Below are positions 1 to 8,961 of a stretch of DNA of 37,781 nt, piece after piece; the stretch's first letter is position 1; each line of letters opens with the position of its first letter. The stretch is from an uncultured Verrucomicrobia subdivision 3 bacterium (GTDB lineage: Bacteria > Verrucomicrobiota > Verrucomicrobiae > Limisphaerales > UBA11358): contig CAINDH010000287.1 in the NCBI GenBank assembly GCA_903847285.1, positions 1 through 37,781 on the forward strand, given 5' to 3'. The translations under genes were made by a program, and so were the position numbers. The notes below the pieces were generated by a model. It saw nothing but the letters and a program-made list of their open reading frames with translations, was not told the origin of the DNA and ran no database searches.

Positions 1-99
1 AGTGGTCCGACCCGTTCCCATTCCGAACACGGACGTCAAACGCTGCTTGGCCGATGGTAGTGGTTGTATAGCTTCCGCGAGAGTAGGTAGCCGCCAGTC
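1..99 (+). rRNA. rrf: 5S ribosomal RNA, 5'-truncated by the window edge
   Basis: The segment reads like the body and 3' end of a bacterial 5S rRNA. It has the CCATTCCGAACACGG loop-C region near 18-32, GCCGATGGTAGT near 50-61 and GCGAGAGTAGGTAGCCGCCAG near the end. By comparison with the Escherichia coli molecule about 19 nucleotides of the 5' end are missing, so the gene starts upstream of the window. The mature 3' end should lie near 95-100. A strong terminator follows at once, so this is the end of an rRNA operon; 16S and 23S would be upstream. Confidence 0.93.
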
Positions 100-104
100 T
101 TTCT

Positions 105-150
105 AAAAAGGATTTTAGTGTTAAAACACTGAAATCCTTTTTTATTTTTA
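105..150 (+). terminator. Rho-independent terminator of the rRNA operon
   Basis: A long near-perfect hairpin has left arm 105-120 and right arm 127-142, with one G-U pair (116/131) and a 6-nt loop that could close further. A T-rich tract (TTTTTTATTTTTA) follows to 150. It begins a few bases after the 5S 3' end, as expected for the end of an rrn transcript. Confidence 0.93.
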
Positions 151-928
151 TTGTCTGGGAGTTGCCAATTTTTCACTTGCCAGTATTTCAGTGCCGCCCA
201 TGAAACAGCAACAGTATCTGGTCTATTTATTGATGCCGCCGATTGATAAGTCTAAAAACAAATGCTTCGACGTAGCGAACAATGTGTGACGTTAATGTTT
301 ATGGGGAATCTTGGGACTTAAAGCCTTTTACGGCAAGGGCGTCCCCCCCCTCCCCCCTTAAGGGAAAAATGACGGGGTTAGAAGCTATCTAAAGTCGCAA
401 AGTTACGGGCTGATGCCTCGATTTATCCAGGCGAGCCTCTGTGGAAAGCAGCGCGGAATCGTCGCAACTAATTTTCGTTCCGATTGGAGTGCCAGCATCT
501 CTCGTGTGTTGGTGTAGTTACCGCAAATTATATTTTGCGACATCCGCTACTTCTGAGCTTTATCTCCAGTGCGCAGCATGGCTTGTGCGCATAGTATTCA
601 ACCAAGCAGTGGTCAAATCGCTTGCCGCGTTGTTCTTGCGGTGCTGGATATACCAAAATATTTTGTCCCCTTCTGCCGCCGCTGGTTAAAGTGTAAGTCG
701 CTATGCACTCGGAGTTTCTCCGTTTCCAATTCATGCAATGTCTGGAGGATGTTGGCTGGCGGCGGTATGGAAAAGCGGCGCATTCGCCCGGTTTTTTTAT
801 TGTGATGTTTATGTTGGAGTGAGGGCTTTTTAATCTCACACATTCTCTTTTGCTAAATAGCCCACCCCTTTAGAAGGGCGGTTTCTCGCAGTATTTGAAT
901 GGTCCGAGGCTCCTTGAATTAAAGCCGT
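151..928. other. Long intergenic spacer without a convincing gene
   Basis: About 780 bases separate the rRNA terminator from the 3' end of the phosphofructokinase gene. The small ORFs here overlap each other on both strands, show no family motif and differ in composition from neighbouring genes, so I do not call them. I looked for tRNA, tmRNA, SRP RNA and RNase P RNA signatures and saw none. Visible items are a C8-T-C6 tract at 343-357, the palindrome CCCTTAAGGG just after it, a small hairpin followed by T7 at about 777-797, and a CCCTT/AAGGG hairpin at 866-878 that could be a weak 3' structure for the minus-strand gene. Confidence 0.5.
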
Positions 929-2218
929 TTATTTAACGCCGGCTAAATACCCAAATCGTTTCTTAAATTCTTCCGCCGATAGTTTGATGACCGCGCCGAG
1001 TTTGGCGAGCTGTTTGGCGTCTTCGAAGTCCTCGCGTTCTAGCCGGATCATGTATGCCTGTGCGCACTCGAATGCTTCGCCATCCACATTCACCTTACGG
1101 TTCTGCATGCGGCCGGTCTTGGGGTCGAGCATGTTGTCGAACGGAAGCGGATTCATCTTGCCGTCGATAAAGCTGATTATGGCACCAAACTTTTCAGCAT
1201 CCGGCGAGCGGAGAAATTTCACCGCCGCGTAGCCGAGATCTCGGGTGTATTCCGCATCGAATGGAATAGGGTCGGCACAGCGTAGTTCGTAGCCAAGATC
1301 CTTGTCAATGAAGGCCATTTTGATTCCGAGTTTTTCCAGACGCTCGGTCAAAAGCTCCTTCATTAGGCGACCAAATTCGATCTCGCCCAAGCGCAGATGG
1401 CCGTGATCGTCGCGCAACATTTTGCCGAAACGCTCGAGTTGGCCTTCGGGCAACGCCGCGATGAGACCTTTTTCGCCAAGTGATTCAATCAAGCCTTCCG
1501 CAAGGACGACCAAGCCGTAGTTGGAGCCTTCAGCTTTACGTTTAATGATAGAGCCGATGATGATGTCGCAGACTTCATCCACGGTGACTTGGCGTCCGCG
1601 AAATTCTTCGGAGATGACCGCAAGCGTCGCCGCGGAAGCCTTCGCAATGCCAAGCGCAAGATGCCCCGCCGCACGACCCATACTGATGATGAGATACCAG
1701 CGCGAGGTGGTGCGCGCATCCTCCATGAGATTGCGAACGATTTGGACGCCGTAGTGTCGTGCAGTTTCGTAACCGAAAGTGGGTGCGGTTCCTGGCAGCG
1801 GCAAATCGTTATCAATCGTTTTTGGAACGTGGGCGACTTTAATTTTGCCGCCGCTACGTTTTGAAACGTGGCTGGCTGAAAATGCTGTGTCATCGCCGCC
1901 GATACTGACGAGCGCGGTGATGCCAAGCTTTTCGAACACAGTGAAGATATTCTTCATCTGCTCTTCGGACTTGGTCGGGTTCGTGCGCGCCGTGCCAAGG
2001 ATTGAGCCGCCCTTGATGTGAATGTCTTTCACATCGCGTATGGACAGGGGTTTAATCTGTGTGGTGTCGCCGGCTGCGATGTGCTTGAAGCCGTCGCGGA
2101 AGCCGATGACCTCGTAGCCTTGATTGATGCCCTCAATCGTGGCTGCCGCGATGACTCCGTTCAATCCCGGCGCCGGACCGCCGCCGACCAGAATTCCCAA
2201 CCGACCTTTAGTGCTCAT
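929..2218 (-). CDS. 6-phosphofructokinase, probably pyrophosphate-dependent
   Basis: A 429-residue enzyme of the PfkA superfamily, which phosphorylates fructose 6-phosphate at C1 in cytosolic glycolysis. Visible motifs are the phosphate-donor loop GGGPAPGLN near residues 12-20, GGDD at 107-110, the catalytic PKTIDND at 132-138 and GRAAGHLA near 180. In this superfamily Asp in GGDD plus Lys in PKTIDND marks PPi-dependent enzymes; ATP enzymes have Gly at both places (GGDG, PGTIDND). I therefore infer PPi as donor, which would make the step reversible. I chose the ATG at 2218. An in-frame TTG 33 bases further upstream is possible but adds residues that do not look like the family. The gene is divergent from the gmhB-like gene. 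Confidence 0.93.
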   Translation of the reverse strand: MSTKGRLGILVGGGPAPGLNGVIAAATIEGINQGYEVIGFRDGFKHIAAGDTTQIKPLSIRDVKDIHIKGGSILGTARTNPTKSEEQMKNIFTVFEKLGITALVSIGGDDTAFSASHVSKRSGGKIKVAHVPKTIDNDLPLPGTAPTFGYETARHYGVQIVRNLMEDARTTSRWYLIISMGRAAGHLALGIAKASAATLAVISEEFRGRQVTVDEVCDIIIGSIIKRKAEGSNYGLVVLAEGLIESLGEKGLIAALPEGQLERFGKMLRDDHGHLRLGEIEFGRLMKELLTERLEKLGIKMAFIDKDLGYELRCADPIPFDAEYTRDLGYAAVKFLRSPDAEKFGAIISFIDGKMNPLPFDNMLDPKTGRMQNRKVNVDGEAFECAQAYMIRLEREDFEDAKQLAKLGAVIKLSAEEFKKRFGYLAGVK

Positions 2219-2324
2219 GTGTTCGATGATGGTTAATTTTGATTGCTGCAAGGGGGCGCATCCTGCCCGCGCGTCAGAAAAATTTCAATTCCATTCTTCG
2301 CCCGCACAAACCACAATCAGCGGA

Positions 2325-2870
2325 ATGCAACGCGCCGTTTTTCTTGACCGTGATGGGACGCTCATCGTGGAAAAAAACTATCTGCACAAGCCGGAGGATA
2401 TAGAAATCTTTTCTGGCGCAGGCGTGGCATTGAAAAAACTTTGCGACGCGGGGTTCAAGCTCATTATGGTCACAAACCAGTCCGGCATCGGACGCGGTTA
2501 CTACACACTGGCGGATGCCGAGCGCGTAAACGAACGCGTGTTGAGTGATCTCTCGCGCGACGGCGTGCGTTTTGAGAAATGCTACATCGCACCTGAAGCG
2601 CCCGATCAGCCAAGTCGTGGCCGCAAACCCTCGCCGCAGTTCTTATTCGACGCGCGGGATGAGTTTGGTTTTGACCTCGCTCAAAGTTTCATGGTCGGCG
2701 ACAAACTGATTGACCTCGAATGTGGTTGGAATGCGGGTGTTAAAAAAAGTATTCTCATCCGAACCGGCTACGGCGCGGAAGTAGAGCGGGATGACGCGGA
2801 AAAAATCCCCCCTGCTGTCGTGGTGAATGGTTTGACGGAAATGGCAGAGTGGATTTTGGAATCCAAATAA
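2325..2870 (+). CDS. HAD-family histidinol-phosphatase / heptose bisphosphate phosphatase (GmhB-like)
   Basis: A 181-residue HAD-IIIA phosphatase. DRDGT at residues 8-12 supplies the nucleophile Asp8 and acid/base Asp10. VTNQSGIGRG at 49-58 is motif II, Lys101 (RKPSP) is the motif III lysine, and VGDKLIDLECGWNAG is motif IV. This matches D-glycero-D-manno-heptose-1,7-bisphosphate 7-phosphatase, which acts in ADP-heptose synthesis for LPS inner core; a histidinol-phosphatase role is the main alternative. The zinc loop of classic GmhB (a Cys-x-His with a Cys-x-Cys) is reduced to Cys86 alone, so the zinc site is probably lost. The open frame extends further upstream, but the ATG at 2325 places the protein start 7 residues before DRDGT, as is usual. 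It precedes glmS on the same strand with a 60-base gap. Confidence 0.87.
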   Translation: MQRAVFLDRDGTLIVEKNYLHKPEDIEIFSGAGVALKKLCDAGFKLIMVTNQSGIGRGYYTLADAERVNERVLSDLSRDGVRFEKCYIAPEAPDQPSRGRKPSPQFLFDARDEFGFDLAQSFMVGDKLIDLECGWNAGVKKSILIRTGYGAEVERDDAEKIPPAVVVNGLTEMAEWILESK

Positions 2871-2930
2871 AACCGCAGGCAAGCCCCCTTTCATCTGAGT
2901 TAATCCGTGTTTATCTGCGGTTAAAAAATT
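2871..2930 (+). promoter_or_regulatory. glmS 5' leader with inverted repeat and 10-bp tandem array
   Basis: The leader contains three consecutive degenerate 10-mers at 2893-2902, 2903-2912 and 2913-2922 (ATCTGAGTTA, ATCCGTGTTT, ATCTGCGGTT), ending 8 bases before the glmS ATG. A perfect 8-bp inverted repeat, AACCGCAG at 2871-2878 and CTGCGGTT at 2915-2922, encloses most of the leader. No glmS ribozyme core was seen. The same kind of 10-mer array precedes argS. Any regulatory role is inference. Confidence 0.55.
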
Positions 2931-4778
2931 ATGTGCGGCATCATTGGCTACGTCGGGAAAAAATCTGCCCCCCCAATTCTGCTCGAAGGCTTACGGCGCT
3001 TGGAGTATCGCGGCTATGACAGCGCGGGCGTCGCTGTGCTGGACAAGGCCATGCTCGTTGTCCGAAAAAAAATCGGCAAAATTGACGAGGGCATCGCACG
3101 ATTGCTGAAGGCCGAGCCGGTCAACGGCAATCTCGGCATCGCGCACACGCGCTGGGCCACGCACGGTGTGCCGGCGGATAAAAATTCGCATCCACATTTT
3201 GACCAGTCCGAAAAAGTTGCCGTAGTCCACAACGGCGTTATTGAAAATTACGACAAGCTCAAGCAACGACTGGTCGCCGCCGGACACAAGTTCAAATCGG
3301 ATACTGACACAGAAGTGCTCGCGCATTTGATTGGCGAGCATTACCAAAAAAATAAAAGCGGAAAGCGGAAAGCGGAAAGCGCAAACGAACTGACGCAAGC
3401 TGTCTCAGATGCGCTTCGCGAAGTCATTGGCACTTATGGTCTAGCCGTCATCTGCACGGATTTTCCGGACACAATCATCGGCGCGCGTCGCGGTTCGCCG
3501 CTCATCATCGGCATCGGCAAAGACGAGCATTTCGTTGCGAGTGATGCAAACGCCATCGTTGCCCACACCAAAAAAGTCGTTTACTTGAACGACTACGACG
3601 TGGCAACCATCACGCCGGAACGATTCGAAGTTGCCAATCTCGGCGCGGACACAGCGAACGTGCAGATCAGCAATCTGGAGTTTTCCCACGAAGATGTCGG
3701 GCGCGGAAAGTTCGCGCACTTCATGCTCAAGGAAATTTTTGAGCAATCGCAAACGGTGGCGAACGCACTGCGTGGGCGGTTGGATTTCGAAGGCGCGACA
3801 GCTAAGTTCGGCGGCTTAAACATGACGGCAGCGGAACTGCGTTCCATTGACCGTATCGTGATTGCGGCGAGTGGCACGAGCTGGCACGCGGCGTTAGTTG
3901 GTGAATACTTGATCGAGGAACTTGCACAGCTTCCGGTCGAGGTGGAGTTCGCCCATGAATTTTGTTATCGCAACTGCCCGCTGGAAAAAAACACCGTGCT
4001 GCTCGTGTTGTCGCAATCCGGCGAAACGGCGGACACGCTTGCGGCGTTGCGTGAAGCGAAGCGTCGCGGGCATCGCGCGCTCGCCATCGTGAATGTTGTC
4101 GGCAGCACTATTGCGCGCGAATCGGACGGCGGTATCTATATGCACGCCGGGCCTGAAATTGGCGTGGCCTCGACAAAAGCATTTGTTTCCACGCTCGCGG
4201 TGCATCTAGGGCGGATGCGCCAGCTTTCAGCAAAGCGCGCGACGGAAATTTTACGCGGGCTTGAAGCGATGCCGAAACAGATTGAAAAAATTCTTGCGCA
4301 GAATGATTCACTGAAAAAGTTGGCGAAGAAATATGCGAAGGCGGATGACTTCTTTTTTCTCGGGCGCGGCTACACGTTTCCTATCGCGCTCGAAGGTGCG
4401 CTGAAGCTGAAGGAAATTTCCTATATTCATGCCGAGGGCTATTCAGCCGCCGAGATGAAGCACGGGCCGATTGCGTTGATTGACGCGAAGACCCCGACGG
4501 TATTTCTCGTGCCGCAAGATTCCATGTATGACAAGACGATGGCGAACCTTGCGATGATTCGCGCGCGCAAGGGGCCCATCATCGCGCTTGCAACCGAGGG
4601 CGATAAACAGATCAAGAAGGTCGCGGACGAGGTGATTTATCTGCCGAAAGTTTTGGAACCACTCGGTCCGATTCTCGCCAGCGTGCCGTTGCAACTGTTT
4701 GCATATCACATCGCCGTCGCGCGCGGCTGCGATGTGGACAAACCGCGCAATCTCGCTAAGAGTGTGACGGTGCAGTGA
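2931..4778 (+). CDS. glmS: Glutamine--fructose-6-phosphate aminotransferase (isomerizing)
   Basis: A 615-residue GlmS, which makes glucosamine 6-phosphate from fructose 6-phosphate and glutamine as the first step to UDP-GlcNAc for peptidoglycan and LPS. The protein begins MCGIIGYVG, so Cys2 is the glutaminase nucleophile after Met removal. The N-terminal glutamine amidotransferase domain covers about residues 2-230, and two SIS sugar-isomerase domains follow (about 290-425 and 460-600). The ending DKPRNLAKSVTVQ is typical of the family. An unusual insert, about residues 143-152, is encoded by four tandem 7-mers (AAAGCGG type) at 3355-3382 and lies in a glutaminase-domain loop. The convergent gene downstream ends only 3 bases away. 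Confidence 0.97.
   Translation: MCGIIGYVGKKSAPPILLEGLRRLEYRGYDSAGVAVLDKAMLVVRKKIGKIDEGIARLLKAEPVNGNLGIAHTRWATHGVPADKNSHPHFDQSEKVAVVHNGVIENYDKLKQRLVAAGHKFKSDTDTEVLAHLIGEHYQKNKSGKRKAESANELTQAVSDALREVIGTYGLAVICTDFPDTIIGARRGSPLIIGIGKDEHFVASDANAIVAHTKKVVYLNDYDVATITPERFEVANLGADTANVQISNLEFSHEDVGRGKFAHFMLKEIFEQSQTVANALRGRLDFEGATAKFGGLNMTAAELRSIDRIVIAASGTSWHAALVGEYLIEELAQLPVEVEFAHEFCYRNCPLEKNTVLLVLSQSGETADTLAALREAKRRGHRALAIVNVVGSTIARESDGGIYMHAGPEIGVASTKAFVSTLAVHLGRMRQLSAKRATEILRGLEAMPKQIEKILAQNDSLKKLAKKYAKADDFFFLGRGYTFPIALEGALKLKEISYIHAEGYSAAEMKHGPIALIDAKTPTVFLVPQDSMYDKTMANLAMIRARKGPIIALATEGDKQIKKVADEVIYLPKVLEPLGPILASVPLQLFAYHIAVARGCDVDKPRNLAKSVTVQ
3355..3382 (+). repeat. In-frame 7-bp tandem repeat inside glmS
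   Basis: Four consecutive 7-mers, AAAGCGG three times and AAAGCGC once, lie inside the coding sequence. Twenty-eight bases is not a multiple of three, but the frame stays open and encodes a Lys/Arg/Ser/Ala-rich loop (KSGKRKAESAN). It falls between the conserved SDTDTEVLAHLIGEHYQ and LTQAV..LREVIGTYGLAV segments. Confidence 0.8.
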
Positions 4779-4781
4779 AAT

Positions 4782-5822
4782 TTATTCGGGGTGTTCGCAG
4801 CGCTGCTTGATGATGCGGAGAATGTAGTTTTGCAAATCCGCCATTAGGTATTCCGTCCAAAGGTGTGAGTAAAAATTGAACCGCGTGGAAAGTCGCTGGC
4901 GGCTGCTCAAATGCAACATCACCTCGCCGCCACCGAGATCCTCAATCGCATAGCTTCCATCCAGCACGTCAAAATATTTTCCACCGATGATGACATGCTC
5001 GTCGAATGTGGTGGGCGGAATATTTTTGGTGTCGGCGTGAATTGAAAATGAAAGCCGCCTTGGCTCCTGCCACTCCGTTATAGTTTCCACAAACAGCACC
5101 TCGCGCTCGAAAGTGGCGTAGCGGACTGCACCCACGCCTTCGCCCACAAGTTTCGCCTCCAGCGGGCGCGGAAATCCAAGACGGTGAGAAAAAGATTCCG
5201 ACTGCTCATGTTCTGCGATGAGTGGCACGGAGCGGATTTGTGCCCAAACCGTTATGGGCGAGGCGTGGATTTTTATTTGTGTCGGCACAATTCGGATTTC
5301 TGAAGCCGATTGCCTCATCTGTTCCAGTGGCGAGATTACATACGGAGCCAAGGCTACGGCCAAGATGCAGGAGGCCTGTTTGCTTTTGGCGGTGATTATC
5401 TTTAGGCACAGCCAGCCGGTGAACGCGCCCAGCAGCGAGATGGGAATCAGAAAGGGCAGCCATAGCACAAAGCAAATCACTCCCTCCCAATGAATCATCA
5501 CGGAAACCGCCACAAAAGCGGCCGAACCAAGAATCGGCGCGAGGCAAAAAGCGGCGATGTTCAAGATGGGATTTTGTTTTGGATACTTGTGGCTAAACCA
5601 TGCGCTGATGAAACCGATGGCAAACGGAACACCGATAATGAACGCCTTGCTCATCACTTCCAACTTGGTTCCCGTCGGGTCAATCATTCCGAAAATGAAA
5701 CGAGCCAAGAGACCGTAAAGTGTTCCGCAAAGCGCGCCACCCGCAATTAACCAGAGGCGATAAAATCTCGGATTGTCTCCGCCTGAGCTTGGCAATGGGG
5801 AAATGACCGGCGGAATTTTCAT
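4782..5822 (-). CDS. Membrane protein with C-terminal SRPBCC (START-like) domain
   Basis: A 346-residue protein of unknown role. The N-terminal half has about five hydrophobic segments (near 23-45, 58-75, 87-110, 114-140, 150-165). The region from about 175 to 340 looks like an SRPBCC/polyketide-cyclase lipid-binding fold: IRIVPTQIKIHASPITVWAQIRSV resembles the usual opening (strand, then a helix after SPxxVW), and a C-terminal amphipathic helix follows (LWTEYLMADLQNYIL). This family holds hydrophobic ligands, but no specific ligand can be named. It lies 28 bases downstream of scpB on the same strand and may be cotranscribed with scpA-scpB. The ATG at 5822 is the first good start. Confidence 0.75.
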   Translation of the reverse strand: MKIPPVISPLPSSGGDNPRFYRLWLIAGGALCGTLYGLLARFIFGMIDPTGTKLEVMSKAFIIGVPFAIGFISAWFSHKYPKQNPILNIAAFCLAPILGSAAFVAVSVMIHWEGVICFVLWLPFLIPISLLGAFTGWLCLKIITAKSKQASCILAVALAPYVISPLEQMRQSASEIRIVPTQIKIHASPITVWAQIRSVPLIAEHEQSESFSHRLGFPRPLEAKLVGEGVGAVRYATFEREVLFVETITEWQEPRRLSFSIHADTKNIPPTTFDEHVIIGGKYFDVLDGSYAIEDLGGGEVMLHLSSRQRLSTRFNFYSHLWTEYLMADLQNYILRIIKQRCEHPE

Positions 5823-5850
5823 TGAGAGAAATTTTCACCAGCTGGTCAAC

Positions 5851-6552
5851 TTACGGCTCTGGGGTTGGTGGATTTTGAACTACCTCTTCCGTTTTCACTG
5901 CCGGCGCTTCGTCCAATCGCAATTGCTCCGGCGGCGTGGTTGCCAAGCCGGCATCTGCCGTGACGGGCGGCAGGCCTTTATCCACCGGGATGCGGCGAAG
6001 TTCATCCGCTGCGGGCAAATCTTCCAGACCGCGCAAACCAAAGTATTCCAGAAACAATGGCGTGGTGCTATAAAGCGTGGGGCGGCCGACTACTTCCGCG
6101 CGGCCGCTTTGCTCCACAAGGCCGCGCTCCAAAATGGTCTGCATCGTGCCGTCAATGTTCACGCCGCGAACCTGTTCCACTTCCGAGCGCGTGACTGGCT
6201 GGCGATAGGCGATGATGGCCAGCGTTTCCAGCGCGGCCTGCGAGAGGCGCGTGGGACGATTCTTAACGCCGACGAGCGCTCTGAGCCACGGCGAAAATTC
6301 CGGCTGCGTGACGAATTGCCAAGCGCCCGCGACGCACGCAAGCCGGTAGCTGCGCGCAGCGGCCTCGTGTTCGCGCGTGAGTTCTTCGAGTGCGGCGGTG
6401 ATGTCGTCGTCCTTGGATTTCTTGAACGGCTTGGCGGTTTCGTCTGCGTCTTCGGCGGTGGCGGCGTTGGTGAGCAGGTCGCGAAGTTCTTTGACGCTCA
6501 TCGGTTTTTGAGCGGAGAACAATAGTGATTCCAAAATGAATTTCAGTTCCAT
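5851..6552 (-). CDS. scpB: Segregation and condensation protein B
   Basis: A 233-residue ScpB, the winged-helix kleisin partner that binds ScpA and Smc in the bacterial condensin complex during chromosome segregation. The start MELKFILESLLFSAQKPMS and the segment LSQAALETLAIIAYRQPVTRSEVEQVRGVN are highly typical of the family. A short Pro/Glu-rich tail follows residue ~200. It starts 9 bases after the scpA stop, so the two genes form an operon. Length is slightly above the usual 180-200 because of the tail. Confidence 0.95.
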   Translation of the reverse strand: MELKFILESLLFSAQKPMSVKELRDLLTNAATAEDADETAKPFKKSKDDDITAALEELTREHEAAARSYRLACVAGAWQFVTQPEFSPWLRALVGVKNRPTRLSQAALETLAIIAYRQPVTRSEVEQVRGVNIDGTMQTILERGLVEQSGRAEVVGRPTLYSTTPLFLEYFGLRGLEDLPAADELRRIPVDKGLPPVTADAGLATTPPEQLRLDEAPAVKTEEVVQNPPTPEP

Positions 6553-6561
6553 GCGAAAAAT

Positions 6562-7527
<966 letters not shown>

Positions 7528-7638
7528 GAAACGGAGGCAAAGCGTAGATTGAAGGCGTCGCGTTGGCAATGTTGGAACGGATTGTCATTCGCTACTCCCC
7601 GCTCGACTCGCTTAGTTTTTTGCTGCAAAGTCGAAGGT

Positions 7639-7959
7639 ATGGACGCAGACGAACGCGATATCTACCACTACCTCTCCACCTGGGGCGACACGTTTGTGAA
7701 CGTCAAAGAAATCTGCCGCCGCGCCGGTGGCAAGAAACGTTTCGGCACTGAGCCAGATTGGGCGCGTGAGCCGTTGCTCCGGATGGTGGATCGTGGCGTG
7801 CTCGAATGTGACGCCTCCAGCCGCTACCGCATCAAGCCCGAGAAACACGATAAAAGTAAAAAATGGATTGCCCCCGATATCGCCAAGCTGCTTGCCGAGG
7901 GCGGTGTGGAGGCCGAAGGCTCAACTCCCAGCATTGACGAAAACCTTGAGCAAGCCTGA
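7639..7959 (+). CDS. Small winged-helix-like protein, function unknown
   Basis: A 106-residue cytosolic protein starting MDADERDIYHYLSTWGDTF. The first 70 residues have the helix-turn-helix-wing pattern of a small winged-helix fold: VNVKEICRRAGGKKRF, then PLLRMVDRGVLECDASSRYRIKP as a likely recognition region and beta wing. DNA binding is possible but not shown. The tail is acidic. The frame is open far upstream, antisense to scpA, but the ATG at 7639 follows a spacer and is the sensible start. Its stop overlaps the next gene's start (TGATG), so it is translationally coupled to the EamA transporter. Confidence 0.7.
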   Translation: MDADERDIYHYLSTWGDTFVNVKEICRRAGGKKRFGTEPDWAREPLLRMVDRGVLECDASSRYRIKPEKHDKSKKWIAPDIAKLLAEGGVEAEGSTPSIDENLEQA

Positions 7960-8882
7960 TGCTCGCCGCGTTTGCCACCACACTTCTTTTCGCCGTCTCC
8001 GCCGTCTGCGGTTATCGCACCTCGAAACAGATCGGCGGACTGGAGGCGAATTTTTGGCGCATCACCCTCGCCACGATTTTTCTGACGGTCTGGGCGTTCA
8101 CCTTTGGCCACGGGTTTGAAGGTGCGCCCGGCTGGTTTGCCTTGAGCGGCTTCATCGGCATCGGCATCGGCGACTCCGCGTATTTTCAGGCGCTGCCCAA
8201 ACTCGGCAGCCGCCGCACCATTCTCCTCTGCCAATGCCTTACCGCGCCGTTCGCCGCCCTGATCGAATATTTCTGGCTCGGCACCGGGCTGAACCTCATG
8301 GAAATGTTCTGCATCGCCGTCATCATTGGCGGCGTGGCCATCGCCCTAAAGCCGGATGACCACCTGAAAATTTCCGCGCGCGACTGGCAGGTGGGCATTG
8401 CCGGCAGCGTCTTGGCCGCGCTCTGCACCGCCATTGCCTCCGTGCTCATTCGCAAAGGTTTTCAAGTCGCCGCCGCCGAGGGCTTGCATCCCGATGCCGG
8501 CACTACCGGCTACCAGCGTGTCCTTGGCGGCATCATTATTCCTACCGTAGCCGTGCTGCTGTTCAGATGGAAATCCGCCCACGCCTATGGCCCCGCCTTT
8601 GCCAGTGACACATTGCACATCTCCAAAAAAAAATGGCGCTCGCTCTGGCCGTGGGTGCTGGCCAACGCGCTCGCCGGGCAGACCCTTGGCGTGACCTGTA
8701 TGCAATGGGCGCTCAAGACCACCGAGGCCGGCATCGTTTCCGCCATCATCGCCCTCACGCCCGTGGTGCTACTGCCTATGACGCGCCTCATCGAGAAGGA
8801 AAAGATCGGCCTGCACTCCGTCATCGGCGCGCTCATCGCCGTGGCGGGTGTGATTGGGCTGACGGTGTGGCGGGTGAAGTGA
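7959..8882 (+). CDS. EamA-family (DMT superfamily) transporter
   Basis: A 307-residue inner-membrane protein with about ten hydrophobic helices in two similar halves. The first begins LAAFATTLLFAVSAVCGYRTSK; the second ends GALIAVAGVIGLTVW, the usual EamA closing helix. GFIGIGIGDSAYFQAL and TPVVLLPMTRLIEKEKI are typical of the family. Members export or import small metabolites, and the substrate cannot be predicted. The ATG overlaps the stop of the preceding gene by one base. Confidence 0.9.
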   Translation: MLAAFATTLLFAVSAVCGYRTSKQIGGLEANFWRITLATIFLTVWAFTFGHGFEGAPGWFALSGFIGIGIGDSAYFQALPKLGSRRTILLCQCLTAPFAALIEYFWLGTGLNLMEMFCIAVIIGGVAIALKPDDHLKISARDWQVGIAGSVLAALCTAIASVLIRKGFQVAAAEGLHPDAGTTGYQRVLGGIIIPTVAVLLFRWKSAHAYGPAFASDTLHISKKKWRSLWPWVLANALAGQTLGVTCMQWALKTTEAGIVSAIIALTPVVLLPMTRLIEKEKIGLHSVIGALIAVAGVIGLTVWRVK

Positions 8883-8916
8883 AGGCTAGGAGTAGACTGA
8901 GATGGGGCAAATTCTT

Positions 8917-8961
8917 TTATTTTCCAGTCCGCTTATTTCGTGTATTTCGCGTTGACAACAA
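8917..8961 (+). repeat. Degenerate short tandem repeat before the ferredoxin start
   Basis: The sequence just before the ATG contains ATTTCGTGT followed by ATTTCGCGTT and GACAACAA. This is a weak two-unit array of 9-10 bases, similar in style to the clearer arrays before glmS and argS. I list it with low confidence because two units can arise by chance. Confidence 0.35.

Noticed and set aside
441..843. Four overlapping small ORFs on both strands after the rRNA operon
   Set aside because: They overlap each other in opposite frames, show no family motif, no leader signal and uneven composition; they look like chance ORFs in a spacer.
2871..2930. glmS ribozyme/riboswitch
   Set aside because: The 60-base leader is too short and lacks the ribozyme core; only a simple inverted repeat and the 10-mers are present.
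5773..6525. 250-residue plus-strand ORF
   Set aside because: It is antisense to scpB, which has clear family motifs; no own motif is visible.
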